Shown piece after piece: positions 10,260 through 19,975 of a stretch of 64,000 bases of DNA. The translations under genes and the position numbers were made by a program. Position 1 is the stretch's first letter, and each line of letters begins with the position of its first letter. Source of the stretch: Lactobacillus hominis DSM 23910 = CRBIP 24.179 (lineage in GTDB: Bacteria > Bacillota > Bacilli > Lactobacillales > Lactobacillaceae); contig NZ_CAKE01000001.1 in NCBI RefSeq assembly GCF_000296835.1, forward strand, positions 168,176 through 232,175, given 5' to 3'. The notes beneath the pieces are model-generated. The model saw nothing but the letters and a program-made list of their open reading frames with translations. It did no database searches and had not been told where the DNA came from.

Positions 10260-11465
10260 ATGACTAAAGAAATGGTAGAAGCCTTTGCTACTTTAGAAAA
10301 AGAAAAAGGTATTAAACAAGATGTCATTGTAGATGCAATAAAGGCAGCTTTGGTTGCAGCATATAAGAAGAACTATAATCAAGCACAAAACGTTGAAGTT
10401 GTTTTTGATGAAAAGAAGGGTAACTTTAAAGTTAATGCGGTTAAGACTGTGGTTGATGAAGTTCAAGATAGTCGTTTGGAAGTAAGCTTGAAAGATGCTC
10501 TTGAAATCAATCGTGCTTACGAAGTAGGCGATGAAATCAAATTTGAGGTAACACCAAAGAACTTTGGTCGTCTTGCAGCTCAAACAGCAAAACAAGTCAT
10601 TATGCAAAGACTTCGTGAAGCTGAAAGAAATCACATTATTGATGAATATTCACAATACCAAGATGAGATTGTGACTGGTACAGTTGAAAGACAAGACAAT
10701 CGTTTTGTTTATGTGACTATTGGTAATGTTGAAGCAGTGATGCCACATAATGATCAATTACCTGGCGAAACTTACAATCCGCAAGATAAGATCCGTGTTT
10801 TGGTAACTCGTGTAGGTTCTGATGCCAAAGGAGCTCAAATCACTGTATCACGTACTGCACCAGGACTTGTAAAGCGTCTTTTTGAGCAAGAAGTTCCTGA
10901 AGTTTATGATGGAACTGTTGAAATTGTTTCAATTGCGCGTGAAGCAGGCGATCGCACCAAGATTGCTGTTAAGAGCAATGATCCTAACATTGATCCAGTG
11001 GGAACTTTAGTTGGACCAAAGGGTTCCAGAGTTCAAAATATCGTTAACGAATTAGGTGGCGAAAACATCGATATTGTTAAATATGAAGATGATCCATCTG
11101 ATTACATTGCAAATGCTTTGAATCCAGCAGAAGTTATAGCAGTTCAATTTGGTGATGAAGAAGACGATAGCAAAGATGCTTTAGTTATCGTTCCTGATTA
11201 CCAATTGTCATTAGCTATTGGTAAAAAGGGTCAAAATGTTCGTTTAGCAGCACGTTTAACTGGCTATAAGATCGATATTAAACCTGAATCACAAGTTGAG
11301 TTTGTTGACGAAGGCGATGAAGACGATTCTACTGAAGAAACTGCTCAAGATGCAGATGGTTCTTCAAGTAACGATAGCAGCGAAGTTGAGAATACTGAAG
11401 ATTTTCCAAACGGAGAAACAGTTGATTCTCAATTAGACGATGATGCTGATAAGGATGAAGAATAG
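10260..11465 (+). CDS. nusA: Transcription termination/antitermination factor NusA
   Basis: 401 residues. It binds RNA polymerase and nascent RNA and controls pausing, termination and antitermination. Order: N-terminal polymerase-binding domain (TLEKEKGIKQDVIVDAIKAAL), S1 domain (GTVERQDNRFVYVTIGNVEAVMP in segments around 135-205), two KH domains (VGPKGSRVQNIVNELGGE and LAIGKKGQNVRLAARL), and an acidic tail of about 50 residues rich in D, E and S. ATG 10260 gives the same N-terminal length as B. subtilis NusA. The acidic tail lacks the extra repeats of proteobacterial NusA. Confidence 0.96.
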   Translation: MTKEMVEAFATLEKEKGIKQDVIVDAIKAALVAAYKKNYNQAQNVEVVFDEKKGNFKVNAVKTVVDEVQDSRLEVSLKDALEINRAYEVGDEIKFEVTPKNFGRLAAQTAKQVIMQRLREAERNHIIDEYSQYQDEIVTGTVERQDNRFVYVTIGNVEAVMPHNDQLPGETYNPQDKIRVLVTRVGSDAKGAQITVSRTAPGLVKRLFEQEVPEVYDGTVEIVSIAREAGDRTKIAVKSNDPNIDPVGTLVGPKGSRVQNIVNELGGENIDIVKYEDDPSDYIANALNPAEVIAVQFGDEEDDSKDALVIVPDYQLSLAIGKKGQNVRLAARLTGYKIDIKPESQVEFVDEGDEDDSTEETAQDADGSSSNDSSEVENTEDFPNGETVDSQLDDDADKDEE

Positions 11466-11482
11466 GAATTAGGTGATTTTCT

Positions 11483-11779
11483 TTGAAAAAAAGAAAAATT
11501 CCAATGCGTAAAGATCTTTTAACCAACACAATGGTACCTAAAAAAGAATTAGTGCGGATTGTGATTGATAAAGATAAAAATGTCAGCGTTGATCCTACTG
11601 GTAAAAAGTCAGGGCGCGGAGCATATGTTTCTTTAATTCCAGAAAAGATTGCAGAAGCACAAAAAAACCGTGTTTTAGAAAAAAGTCTCGGTGCAAAAAT
11701 TTCCGAAGATTTTTACAAGGATCTTTACGACTATGTCGATCACCAAAAAGCAAGAAAAGAATTGTTTGGTGATAAATAG
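11483..11779 (+). CDS. ylxR: YlxR family RNA-binding protein (RnpM)
   Basis: 98 residues from TTG. The YlxR/DUF448 hallmarks are KIPMRKDLLTN near the start, PKKELVRIV, and GRGAYV near residue 50. The homologue in B. subtilis has been described as a modulator of RNase P, and others as nucleoid-associated regulators. It sits between nusA and the L7Ae-like gene, as in most Firmicutes; the L7Ae-like gene starts two bases after its stop. Confidence 0.92.
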   Translation: MKKRKIPMRKDLLTNTMVPKKELVRIVIDKDKNVSVDPTGKKSGRGAYVSLIPEKIAEAQKNRVLEKSLGAKISEDFYKDLYDYVDHQKARKELFGDK

Positions 11780-11781
11780 TT

Positions 11782-12096
11782 TTGAATAATAAATTAAAGA
11801 TTTTAAATTTTTTAGGTTTGATTCAAAGAGCAGGCAAACTTGTTAGCGGCTATGATGCGGTTAGTCTAGCTATTAAAGCTCATCAAGCTAAAGTTGTCAT
11901 TTTAGCTAAAGATGCAAGTGACAATACAGCTGATAAAATTCTTTCTTTAACCAAGCACGATCAGGCAATTAAGTTAGTGAGAGAATTGACAAGTTCTGAA
12001 TTAAGCCACGCTCTAGGAAAAAAGCGTAAATTAGTAGCCGTAACTGATTTAGGTTTTAGTAAGGCGTTAATTAGAAAAATAGATGAAGGAGAGTGA
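11782..12096 (+). CDS. ylxQ: L7Ae-family ribosomal/kink-turn protein (YlxQ)
   Basis: 104 residues from TTG. It belongs to the small L7Ae/L30e fold that binds kink-turn [20 protein letters not shown] at the start, [16 protein letters not shown], and [19 protein letters not shown]. Its exact cellular role is not settled. The stop overlaps the region of the infB binding site (AAGGAGAG), so the two are coupled. Confidence 0.9.
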   Translation: MNNKLKILNFLGLIQRAGKLVSGYDAVSLAIKAHQAKVVILAKDASDNTADKILSLTKHDQAIKLVRELTSSELSHALGKKRKLVAVTDLGFSKALIRKIDEGE

Positions 12097-12100
12097 TTTG

Positions 12101-14734
12101 ATGGCTAAAAAACGTATCTATGAAGTAGCCAAAGAATTAAACATCGATAATAAGACCGTTGTAGATAAGGCAAAGGAATTAGGATTTGATGTTAAGAGCC
12201 ATATGTCCTCCTTAGATGATGCTCAAGCTGATAAATTAGTTGAAGCATTTAAATCTAATAAGAATGCTGGTAAAGCAACCAAGAAAAAGAGTAAGATTAA
12301 GATTTCTGTAGGCGCAATTAGAAGACCTAGTCATAATGAGAAAAAGAAAGATTTCTCAAAGAATAAAAAGCGTTCGAATAATCATCGCAATGATCAAGAA
12401 CAAAATCGCAATAAAAAGAATAATGAACGTCGGCGTCAAAATAATGACAACAAGAATTCGCGCCCTGCAGCCAGAGATCTGTTAAAGCAACTACAACATA
12501 AGCAAAGAGCAGAATCTTCAGAATTGGATGCTCAAACAGAACGTTCACGTCGTCAATGGCATGAACAACAAAATTCAAGCAAAGGTACTAAGAAAGTAGA
12601 ACAAGTGAAAAAAGCTGAAAAGAAATCAATTCCATCAGTAGGTGCTGAAGCTGTTAAAGCTCGCGTTGAAGCAAGCCAAAAGCCAACTGGTCCTAAGATT
12701 ATTAAGCCATCACCTGCAAGAAATAAACCAAAAGTTAAAAAAGTTGAGCCAGTAATTCCAGCTCAACCCACTCCTGAAAATGCTAAGCCTTCTCGTAAGA
12801 AAGACTTTGGCAAGCCAGGTCGTAAAAAGCGTGAAGTTCCAGAATACGAACGGGAACGTAGCGAACATTCTGATAAAGCACGTAGACGTCGTAATAAGAA
12901 GAACAAGCGCAATAACCAAACTCAAGAAGTTAAAAAGCAACCTACTCAAAGAAAAGAACGTCCATTGCCAGAAACTCTTGTTTTTGAAGAAGGCATGAAT
13001 GCTCAAGATTTAGGTAAGCTTCTTCACAGAGAACCAGCTGAAATCGTTAAAAAGCTCTTTATGCTTGGCGTTATGACTAACCAAAACCAATCTTTAGATA
13101 AAGATACAATTGAGTTATTGGCAGCTGAATATGGTATTGATGCTCAAGAAAAAGTTCATGAAGATATTTCTGACATTGATACTCTTTACACTAAAGAAGT
13201 TGAAGCTTCTAAGAAATCTAAGCACCAAATTAAGCGTCCACCAGTTGTAACTATCATGGGGCACGTTGACCACGGTAAAACTACTTTGCTTGACCGTTTA
13301 CGTCATACAAACGTATCTGAACATGAAGCTGGAGGTATTACCCAGAAGATCGGTGCTTACCAAGTAAGACTTGATGATCGTTTGATTACTTTCTTGGATA
13401 CTCCAGGACATGCTGCCTTTTCTAACATGCGTGCTCGTGGTGCTGAAATCACTGATATCGTTGTTTTAGTTGTAGCAGCTGACGACGGTGTAATGCCACA
13501 GACTATTGAAGCAATTGACCACGCTAAGAGTGCTAAGGTGCCAATTATTGTTGCGGTAAACAAGATTGATAAGCCAGGAGCAAATCCTGATCACGTTATG
13601 GAACAATTGATGAAGTATGGTTTAGTTCCAGAAGACTGGGGTGGAGATACCATCTTTGTTAAGATTTCTGCTAAGACTGGTAAGAATGTTGATGACTTAC
13701 TTCAAATGATCTTGCTTCAATCAGATGTGATGGAATTAAAGGCTGATCCAGACCAAAAAGCTATTGGTACTGTTATTGAAGCTCGTCTTGATAAGGGACG
13801 CGGTGCTGTAGCTGACGTTTTAGTTCAACAAGGTACGCTTAAAGTTGGTGATCCAATTGTTGTTGGTGATACTTTCGGACGTGTACGTGTTATGACTAAC
13901 GATAAGGGACGTCGCGTTAAAAAAGCTACTCCATCTACTCCAGTAGAAATTACTGGTTTGAACGATGTTCCATCTTCGGCTGATAAGTTAGTTGTCTTTG
14001 ATGATGAAAAGACTGCACGTAGTGTTGGTGAACAACGTGCTAAGAATGCTCTTGAAAAGCAACGTGAAAATGTACAACATGTTACTCTTGATAACTTATT
14101 TGATACAATGAAGAAGGAGAACATGAAGGAAGTTGACATTGTCTTGAAAGCCGATGTTCAAGGTTCCGTAGAAGCTTTGCAACAATCTCTTGAAAAGATT
14201 AACGTTGAAGGCGTAAGAGTTAACATCATTCACGCAGGCGTAGGTGCTATTAATGAATCTGATGTTACTTTAGCTGGTGCTTCAAATGCATTTATTATTG
14301 GATTCAATGTTCGTCCAACTGCAACTGCTAAGAGTCAGGCTGAAAGCGAAGGCGTTGACATTCGTCTTTACAACATTATTTACAAGGCAATGGATGATGT
14401 TGAAGCAGCTATGAAGGGTATGCTTGAACCGACTTACGAAGAAAAAGTTACTGGTAACTTGACTGTTCGTGAAACTTGGAAGGTTTCTAAAGTTGGTACA
14501 ATTGCCGGTGCCTTTGTAGATAGTGGTTACATTACTCGTGATTCTGGTGTACGTGTAATTCGTGACGGAATTGTTAAATATGATGGTAAGGTTGCTTCTT
14601 TGAAGAGATTTAAAGATGATGTCAAGGAAGTTAAGCAAGGATTTGATTGTGGGTTAACAATCGAAAACTTCAATGATATTAAGATTGATGACCAATTGGA
14701 AGCTTATGAAATGCAAGAAGTTAAGCCTCAATAA
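12101..14734 (+). CDS. infB: Translation initiation factor IF-2
   Basis: 877 residues. It is the GTPase that brings fMet-tRNA to the 30S subunit. The N-terminal domain is followed by a long, very basic low-complexity linker (about 55-290). The G domain begins near residue 380 with [16 protein letters not shown] and [11 protein letters not shown]-Tu-like domain 2, domain 3 and the fMet-tRNA-binding C-terminal domain follow. I chose ATG 12101, after GGAGAG, over the ATG at 12083, which lies inside the preceding gene and includes the binding site. Confidence 0.97.
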   Translation: MAKKRIYEVAKELNIDNKTVVDKAKELGFDVKSHMSSLDDAQADKLVEAFKSNKNAGKATKKKSKIKISVGAIRRPSHNEKKKDFSKNKKRSNNHRNDQEQNRNKKNNERRRQNNDNKNSRPAARDLLKQLQHKQRAESSELDAQTERSRRQWHEQQNSSKGTKKVEQVKKAEKKSIPSVGAEAVKARVEASQKPTGPKIIKPSPARNKPKVKKVEPVIPAQPTPENAKPSRKKDFGKPGRKKREVPEYERERSEHSDKARRRRNKKNKRNNQTQEVKKQPTQRKERPLPETLVFEEGMNAQDLGKLLHREPAEIVKKLFMLGVMTNQNQSLDKDTIELLAAEYGIDAQEKVHEDISDIDTLYTKEVEASKKSKHQIKRPPVVTIMGHVDHGKTTLLDRLRHTNVSEHEAGGITQKIGAYQVRLDDRLITFLDTPGHAAFSNMRARGAEITDIVVLVVAADDGVMPQTIEAIDHAKSAKVPIIVAVNKIDKPGANPDHVMEQLMKYGLVPEDWGGDTIFVKISAKTGKNVDDLLQMILLQSDVMELKADPDQKAIGTVIEARLDKGRGAVADVLVQQGTLKVGDPIVVGDTFGRVRVMTNDKGRRVKKATPSTPVEITGLNDVPSSADKLVVFDDEKTARSVGEQRAKNALEKQRENVQHVTLDNLFDTMKKENMKEVDIVLKADVQGSVEALQQSLEKINVEGVRVNIIHAGVGAINESDVTLAGASNAFIIGFNVRPTATAKSQAESEGVDIRLYNIIYKAMDDVEAAMKGMLEPTYEEKVTGNLTVRETWKVSKVGTIAGAFVDSGYITRDSGVRVIRDGIVKYDGKVASLKRFKDDVKEVKQGFDCGLTIENFNDIKIDDQLEAYEMQEVKPQ

Positions 14735-14762
14735 TTGATCCCTAATCTTAGGAGGTTTTGAC

Positions 14763-15128
14763 ATGAAACATAGAATTGGTCGTGTTGAGGGCGAAATTTT
14801 ACGCGAATTGACTAAGATTTTACGTAAAGATATTCGCGATCCTCGTTTAAGCGATGTAACAATCACTGCTGTTGAATGTACAAATGATTTATCATATGCG
14901 ACTATTTATTACAGTTTATTAACTGATGATGCACAAAAAGAAAAAGAAGTTGCTGAAGGTTTAGAAAAAGCCAAAGGCATGATGCGTCACTTGCTTGGAC
15001 AAACTTTAACAGTTTATAAAGTTCCAGAATTGATTTTTAAACGTGATACTTCAGTTGCTTATGGTAGCAAGATTGACAACTTGATTAGACAAGTCAAGAA
15101 AGCCGATCAAGAAAGAGAAAATAAATAA
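14763..15128 (+). CDS. rbfA: 30S ribosome-binding factor A
   Basis: 121 residues. It is a KH-like factor for late 16S rRNA maturation and cold adaptation. The signatures are KHRIGRVEGEILRELTKIL, RDPRLSDVTITAVE and, near the C-terminus, VPELIFKRDTSVAYGSKID. It has a strong TTAGGAGG binding site. A hairpin terminator follows, so this closes the nusA-infB operon, with truB possibly reached by read-through. Confidence 0.96.
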   Translation: MKHRIGRVEGEILRELTKILRKDIRDPRLSDVTITAVECTNDLSYATIYYSLLTDDAQKEKEVAEGLEKAKGMMRHLLGQTLTVYKVPELIFKRDTSVAYGSKIDNLIRQVKKADQERENK

Positions 15129-15131
15129 TTC

Positions 15132-15158
15132 AAAAGACGCCATCTATGGCGTCTTTTA
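15132..15158 (+). terminator. Hairpin terminator after rbfA
   Basis: A perfect 12-bp inverted repeat, AAAAGACGCCAT (15132-15143) and ATGGCGTCTTTT (15146-15157), with a two-base centre. It ends in a T run that forms part of the stem. truB begins only 20 bases later, so termination may be partial. Confidence 0.7.
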
Positions 15159-15177
15159 GTGTAGAAACGGAAATTTT

Positions 15178-16071
15178 ATGCTTAATGGAATCGTAGTTTT
15201 AAATAAAGCGCGTGGAATGACGTCCAGCGATTGCGTTTATAAATTAAGAAAAATATTGCAAATTAGAAAAATTGGTCATGCTGGGACGCTCGATCCCGAA
15301 GTAAACGGAGTTTTACCAATTGCAATTGGGCAAGCAACTAAGTTAATTGAGCTAATGCACACCAAGCCTAAATCCTATATTGGTTCAGGTATGTTTGGTA
15401 AAAGAACTGATAGCTATGATTTAGATGGCGAAGTTTTAGAAACTAAAGCAGTCGATGTACCATTTACATCTGACGAAATTATTTCTGGGATGCAAAAACT
15501 TACAGGAAAAATTAATCAAATGCCACCAATTTATTCTGCAGTTAGAGTTAATGGTAAAAGATTATACGAATATGCAAGGCAACACATTGAAGTGCAGCGT
15601 CCAGTTAGAGAAGTAGAAGTTTATGACTATAGCTTAACTGGCGATCCAGTTTATGATGAACAAGAAAAAAGGCAAAGCTTTGATTTTGCAATTCGCTGCT
15701 CTAAAGGCACTTACGTACGCTCTCTAGTTAATGATTTAGGCCAAGAATTAGACTGTCCAGCAGTTATGACTAGCTTGACTAGAACAGCTAGTTCAGGTTT
15801 TGACTTGTCTCAAGCAGTTACGCTGGAAGATATTGAAAGTAATGTTGAACATCCTGAAAAATGGCTACAGCCAATTGATAGTTTTTTTTATGATATAAAG
15901 ACTATCGATTTAAATGATGCGCAATACAATCGGGTAAAAAATGGAGCAGGTATCAAATTAAATCAACCAGATAAAAAAGTTGCTTTGCGTTATAATAAAA
16001 AAATCAAGGCAATTTATCAGAAAAAAGATGACATTTATCGTCCAGATTTAATGTTGTTAAAAAATGAGTAA
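15178..16071 (+). CDS. truB: tRNA pseudouridine(55) synthase
   Basis: 297 residues. It makes pseudouridine 55 in the T-loop of tRNAs. Motif II with the catalytic Asp is [18 protein letters not shown] near residue 38; GMTSSDCV precedes it and [10 protein letters not shown] follows near residue 180. A C-terminal PUA-like region is present. The truB-ribF order downstream of rbfA is usual in Firmicutes. Confidence 0.96.
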   Translation: MLNGIVVLNKARGMTSSDCVYKLRKILQIRKIGHAGTLDPEVNGVLPIAIGQATKLIELMHTKPKSYIGSGMFGKRTDSYDLDGEVLETKAVDVPFTSDEIISGMQKLTGKINQMPPIYSAVRVNGKRLYEYARQHIEVQRPVREVEVYDYSLTGDPVYDEQEKRQSFDFAIRCSKGTYVRSLVNDLGQELDCPAVMTSLTRTASSGFDLSQAVTLEDIESNVEHPEKWLQPIDSFFYDIKTIDLNDAQYNRVKNGAGIKLNQPDKKVALRYNKKIKAIYQKKDDIYRPDLMLLKNE

Positions 16072-16084
16072 TGAGGATTTTTAA

Positions 16085-17023
16085 ATGAAGGTTATAACCT
16101 TAAAATATCCATTTAATACAAAAATTTGCGATTCTAACATTGTTTTAGCACTTGGTTTTTTTGATGGCGTTCATATCGGTCATCAAGCCTTAATTAAAGA
16201 TGCTAAGAAGATCGCACAAGAAAAAGGCTTACCATTAGTCGTGATGACTTTCGACCGTCATCCTAAAGAAATCTACAAGAAAGATAAGAAGTTTGTTTAT
16301 TTAGACACTCAACTTGAAAAAGAAAATAAGATGGAATCTTTAGGAGTAGACTATCTTTTAGTAGTCCACTTTGATGAAAACTTTAGTAAGCTTGCTCCGC
16401 AACAGTTTGTGGATGACATTATCGTTGGACTACATACTGATACAGTAGTTGCAGGCTTTGATTATACTTATGGTCCAAAAGATGTAGCAAATATCGATAA
16501 TTTACCTAAGTTTGCTAAAGATCGCTTTAAGATTGTGGTTGAACCTGAGCAAACTTTTGCTGGCATCAAAGTTGGATCCACTGAAATAAGAAAAGCCATT
16601 CAAGATGGAAATGTATCACTTGCTATGGGCTTATTAGATAAGCCATACCAAACTTCAGGCATTATAGTACGTGGCTTTAGAAGAGGTCATAAGATTGGGT
16701 TTCCTACGGCTAATTTAAAAGTTGAAGGCAGTAAAGTTCTACCTAAAGTTGGAGTTTATGCTACAAAAACTAAGATTGATGGTAAGTGGTATGATTCAAT
16801 GACTAATGTGGGCTATAACGAAACTTTTGCTAATCAAGATTTAAGCATTGAAACGCACTTGTTTGGCTTCAATCAAGAAGCCTATGATAAGCCAATGACG
16901 ATTAAATGGTATAAATTTATTCGTGGAGACCAAAAATTCTCAGGTATCAAGGCATTATCAGACCAATTGCAGCGTGATCAAAAATCAGTCCAGCAGTATT
17001 TTTATGAATTAAAACGAAATTAA
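16085..17023 (+). CDS. ribF: Bifunctional riboflavin kinase / FMN adenylyltransferase
   Basis: 312 residues. It converts riboflavin to FMN and FMN to FAD. The N-terminal adenylyltransferase domain shows LGFFDGVHIGHQ and, later, GSTEIRKAIQDG. The C-terminal kinase domain shows RGHKIGFPTANLK and the conserved SIETHLFGF region with its catalytic Glu. It follows truB after 13 bases. Lactobacilli often lack riboflavin synthesis and depend on uptake, so this enzyme would act on imported vitamin (inference). Confidence 0.96.
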   Translation: MKVITLKYPFNTKICDSNIVLALGFFDGVHIGHQALIKDAKKIAQEKGLPLVVMTFDRHPKEIYKKDKKFVYLDTQLEKENKMESLGVDYLLVVHFDENFSKLAPQQFVDDIIVGLHTDTVVAGFDYTYGPKDVANIDNLPKFAKDRFKIVVEPEQTFAGIKVGSTEIRKAIQDGNVSLAMGLLDKPYQTSGIIVRGFRRGHKIGFPTANLKVEGSKVLPKVGVYATKTKIDGKWYDSMTNVGYNETFANQDLSIETHLFGFNQEAYDKPMTIKWYKFIRGDQKFSGIKALSDQLQRDQKSVQQYFYELKRN

Positions 17024-17087
17024 GCTAGTTTTTTATAATTAATTATGATAAATTATTAATATCATATGAAATTCAATTTGTAGAAAG

Positions 17088-17110
17088 AAGGAGCGCCGTT
17101 GCGTAACTAA
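17088..17110 (+). CDS. Three-codon leader ORF (MRN) upstream of the ABC-F gene
   Basis: AAGGAG at 17088-17093 is followed five bases later by TTG CGT AAC TAA (17099-17110), which would encode the peptide MRN. The binding site is as good as those of real genes here, yet nothing longer can be read from it. It lies about 115 bases before a strong terminator and 180 bases before an ABC-F gene. This is the layout of ribosome-sensing attenuators described for ABC-F resistance genes in Listeria and Bacillus. Translation of the peptide is inferred. Confidence 0.55.
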
Positions 17111-17288
17111 TTTTGTTTAAAGCATTTTATTAATCGACTTTTTATTATTTAAGGGTCTTTTTGTGTGCTTTGACAGAATTAGTGCGACTGGTCTACTTCT
17201 TTTTGTTTACTTTTTAAGTCATTTCAAAGAGCCAGTCTTTTTGCACATTGTCAAAGGACTGGCTCTTTTTTGCTTGAGGTGACTTTTT
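17111..17288 (+). promoter_or_regulatory. Attenuator leader of the ABC-F gene
   Basis: The terminator is a perfect 12-bp stem, AAAGAGCCAGTC (17226-17237) with GACTGGCTCTTT (17257-17268), followed by a T run. Two upstream segments can pair with parts of it instead: GACTGG (17186-17191) is complementary to CCAGTC in the 5' arm, and CTTTGACA (17168-17175) is complementary to TGTCAAAG (17250-17257). This supports a switch between terminator and antiterminator. A TATAAT at 17034-17039 could be the -10, but no good -35 was found. Confidence 0.65.
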
Positions 17289-18797
17289 ATGAGTATTATA
17301 AAAATTACAAATCTTTCTTTTCACTATGATGATAGCAGTGAAAATATTTTTGACAATTTAAATTTAAACTTAGATAGTAGTTGGAAACTAGGCCTTACAG
17401 GAAGAAATGGACGCGGTAAAACGACGTTTCTCAACTTACTTCGAAACAAGCTGTATGGTTTGGGTCAAATTCAGACTAAATTGACTTTTTCTTATTTTCC
17501 AATAGAAATTGAGAATCCTGAAAATATAACTCTTTTTGAATTGCAAGAAAAGACTAACTTTGAGCAGTGGGAATTAGAACGTGAGTTAAATTTGATGGGA
17601 TGCGATACTAACTTGCTTTGGCAGCCATTTAATACTTTAAGTGGTGGTGAACAAACAAAGGTTTTACTTGCATTATCATTTACAGATAAAAATTATTTTC
17701 CTTTAATTGATGAGCCAACTAACCATTTGGATGAAAATAGTCGTAAGCAAGTAGCAAATTATTTAAAGCAGCATGAGCATGGCTATATTGTGGTTAGTCA
17801 TGATCGTGATTTCTTAAATCAAGTAACGGACCATATTTTAGCAATTGAAAATAAAGAGATCCATCTATATCAAGGTGATTTTTCAAGTTACGAAGATACT
17901 AAGTCCAAGCGTGATGATTTTAATCGGCAGAAAAATGAAAAGCTTAAAGGTGAAGTGAAAGCCTTAAATAAAAAGAGTGTTCAATTTCATAACTGGTCGG
18001 ATAGCATTGAGGCATCTAAACATATTGGTAGAAAAACTAAACATATTCTTAATCGACGTACAAGATTAAATACTGGTGCGATTGGTCATGCATCAGCAAA
18101 AATGATGAAGAAAGCACTTGTACAAGAAAAGAGGATGGACAAAGCGATTGAAGATAAAAAAGGCCTAATGACAAATATCGAAGATGTACCAGAATTAACG
18201 ATGAATTTTACACCAAATTATCACAATACTTTGCTTGAAATTCAGCATTTAGATTTGAAAATTCAAGATAAACAATTATTTGAAGATCTGAACTTAGCTG
18301 TAAGAAACTCGGGCATAGTTTCTTTAGAAGGCGCTAACGGCTGCGGTAAGTCCACTTTGTTGAAAGTGATTTTAGATCAGGCAAAAGATGCTACAATTGT
18401 TGGAAAAATTGAACTAGCTAATGGCTTAAAAATTTCATATTTACCGCAGGACTTTACTGAATATACGGGTAGTTTAAAAGAATTTGCTCAGAAACAAAAG
18501 TTATCTTATGAAGATTTACTTAATAATTTGAAGAAAATGGGATTTCCGAGAGAGAGTTTTTCAACAAAAATTGAAGAAATGAGTATGGGGCAACAAAAAC
18601 GAGTGGCGATTGCAAAGTCTCTGATTGAACCAGCTGATTTATACTTATGGGATGAGCCAGCTAATTATTTAGATGTCTTTAACCAAGATCAGTTAATTGG
18701 CTTATTAAAAACAGTCAAACCTGCCATGCTTCTGGTTGAACACGATCAATACTTTATTGAGCAGGTGGCGAAAAAGCGGATTTTTTTGCAGAAATAA
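17289..18797 (+). CDS. ABC-F ATPase, Lsa/Vga-like ribosomal protection type
   Basis: 502 residues, two ATPase domains and no membrane segment. First domain: Walker A GRNGRGKTT (near 38-46), signature LSGGEQTKV, Walker B-like LIDEPTNHLD. The linker between the domains is long, charged and helical (about 195-300). Second domain: GANGCGKSTLLK, MSMGQQKRVAIA, LWDEPANYLD. Members of this group displace lincosamides, streptogramins A or pleuromutilins from the ribosome. GRNGRGKT and the length resemble Lsa-type proteins; the drug range cannot be read. The attenuator upstream supports antibiotic-induced expression. Confidence 0.85.
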   Translation: MSIIKITNLSFHYDDSSENIFDNLNLNLDSSWKLGLTGRNGRGKTTFLNLLRNKLYGLGQIQTKLTFSYFPIEIENPENITLFELQEKTNFEQWELERELNLMGCDTNLLWQPFNTLSGGEQTKVLLALSFTDKNYFPLIDEPTNHLDENSRKQVANYLKQHEHGYIVVSHDRDFLNQVTDHILAIENKEIHLYQGDFSSYEDTKSKRDDFNRQKNEKLKGEVKALNKKSVQFHNWSDSIEASKHIGRKTKHILNRRTRLNTGAIGHASAKMMKKALVQEKRMDKAIEDKKGLMTNIEDVPELTMNFTPNYHNTLLEIQHLDLKIQDKQLFEDLNLAVRNSGIVSLEGANGCGKSTLLKVILDQAKDATIVGKIELANGLKISYLPQDFTEYTGSLKEFAQKQKLSYEDLLNNLKKMGFPRESFSTKIEEMSMGQQKRVAIAKSLIEPADLYLWDEPANYLDVFNQDQLIGLLKTVKPAMLLVEHDQYFIEQVAKKRIFLQK

Positions 18798-18813
18798 AAA
18801 AGTCTAAAAATAA

Positions 18814-18840
18814 TTAGCACTCCTCTTGAACAATTGCTAA
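18814..18840 (+). promoter_or_regulatory. CIRCE operator, distal copy (imperfect)
   Basis: TTAGCACTC, nine bases, then AATTGCTAA. The left half is the exact CIRCE consensus and the right half matches the last six of nine positions. It is the first of two HrcA sites before hrcA. It lies across or just upstream of the promoter region, where TTGCTA (18834-18839) and TATATT (18855-18860) are possible -35 and -10 boxes. Confidence 0.8.
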
Positions 18841-18861
18841 TGTATGGTAACATATATATTG

Positions 18862-18888
18862 TTAGCACATGAAGAACTTGAGTGCTAA
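18862..18888 (+). promoter_or_regulatory. CIRCE operator, proximal copy
   Basis: TTAGCACAT, nine bases, then GAGTGCTAA: the right half is exact and the left half has two mismatches to the CIRCE consensus TTAGCACTC-N9-GAGTGCTAA. It overlaps the expected transcription start of the heat-shock operon and ends 16 bases before the hrcA ATG. HrcA encoded just downstream would bind both copies and repress its own operon. Confidence 0.92.
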
Positions 18889-18904
18889 TAAAGGGGCGAT
18901 AAAA

Positions 18905-19963
18905 ATGTTGACACAGCGGCAAGAGTTAATTTTGAAAACCATCATTAAGGATTTTACGCAAACGCACGAACCCGTTGGCTCTAAGACCGTGATGAATCAA
19001 CTACCAATTAAGGTTTCTAGCGCTACTATTCGTAATGAAATGGCTGCTTTAGAAGAACAAGGTCTTTTAGAAAAGACTCATTCTTCCAGTGGAAGAGTTC
19101 CTTCAACTAAAGGCTACCGTTATTATTTGGATCATCTAGTAGATCCAGTGGAAATTCCAGCATCAGTTTATAATCAGATAGTTTGTCAACTTGATCAACC
19201 ATTTCATCAAGTAAATGAAATTGTACAAGAAGCAGCAAAAATCTTATCAGATTTGACTAATTATACTGCTTTTGCAGCTGGTCCAGAAACTCATGATGTT
19301 GCAATTACGGGTTTTAGGGTAGTTCCATTATCTAGTTATCAAATAATGGCAATCCTGGTTACTGATGATGGAAATGTGAAGAATCAAGTTTATACTATTC
19401 CTCATGGAAGCAACGGTGAAGAGATAGAAAAAGCAGTTCGTTTAATTAATGATCAGTTAGTTGGTAAGCATTTGAGCGAATTAAATGATGATCTATTTAA
19501 TAATATTGCCCATCATTTAGTTGCTGGCGGTTCTGCACCAGAAATTTTAGATTTACTCCAAGACGTAGTTAAAGATGCGGCTAGCGAGCAAATGTATGTC
19601 GATGGTCAATTGAACTTACTTAACAACTATGAAAGCGAAGATGTATCTAAGATCAAGTCGCTTTATGAATTAATTGATCAAAATGATATAATTTCGAGTC
19701 TTATGGGATTTAACCCACATGATGCAGTAAGTCTTAATCAAAAGTCGCAGATTCAAGTAAAGCTTGGTTCTGAACTTCCCTCAGATTTACTGAAGAATTA
19801 CAGTTTGCTTACAGCAGAATATAGCGTTGGAAAATATGGAAAAGGAACGCTCGCTCTATTAGGTCCTACTAACATGCCGTACTCGCAGATGATCGGTTTA
19901 CTCGAGTACTTTAGAAATGAACTAGCTAAGAAGTTGCTAGATTACTATGATAGGTTTAAGTAA
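18905..19963 (+). CDS. hrcA: Heat-inducible transcription repressor HrcA
   Basis: 352 residues. It represses class I heat-shock genes by binding CIRCE and needs GroEL to be active. An N-terminal winged helix includes [22 protein letters not shown] and [29 protein letters not shown]; the central effector domain and C-terminal region follow. ATG 18905 follows AAAGGGGCGAT. The upstream ATG at 18869 lies inside the proximal CIRCE and lacks a binding site. Confidence 0.96.
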   Translation: MLTQRQELILKTIIKDFTQTHEPVGSKTVMNQLPIKVSSATIRNEMAALEEQGLLEKTHSSSGRVPSTKGYRYYLDHLVDPVEIPASVYNQIVCQLDQPFHQVNEIVQEAAKILSDLTNYTAFAAGPETHDVAITGFRVVPLSSYQIMAILVTDDGNVKNQVYTIPHGSNGEEIEKAVRLINDQLVGKHLSELNDDLFNNIAHHLVAGGSAPEILDLLQDVVKDAASEQMYVDGQLNLLNNYESEDVSKIKSLYELIDQNDIISSLMGFNPHDAVSLNQKSQIQVKLGSELPSDLLKNYSLLTAEYSVGKYGKGTLALLGPTNMPYSQMIGLLEYFRNELAKKLLDYYDRFK

Positions 19964-19975
19964 AGGAGGTTAACT

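Noticed and set aside
12235..12960. Repetitive basic region of infB as an insertion or separate gene
   Set aside because: Low-complexity Lys/Arg/Asn linkers are normal in IF-2 between the N-terminal and G domains.
13357..14139. Minus-strand frames within infB
   Set aside because: They mirror the IF-2 coding sequence and have no start signals or recognisable protein content.
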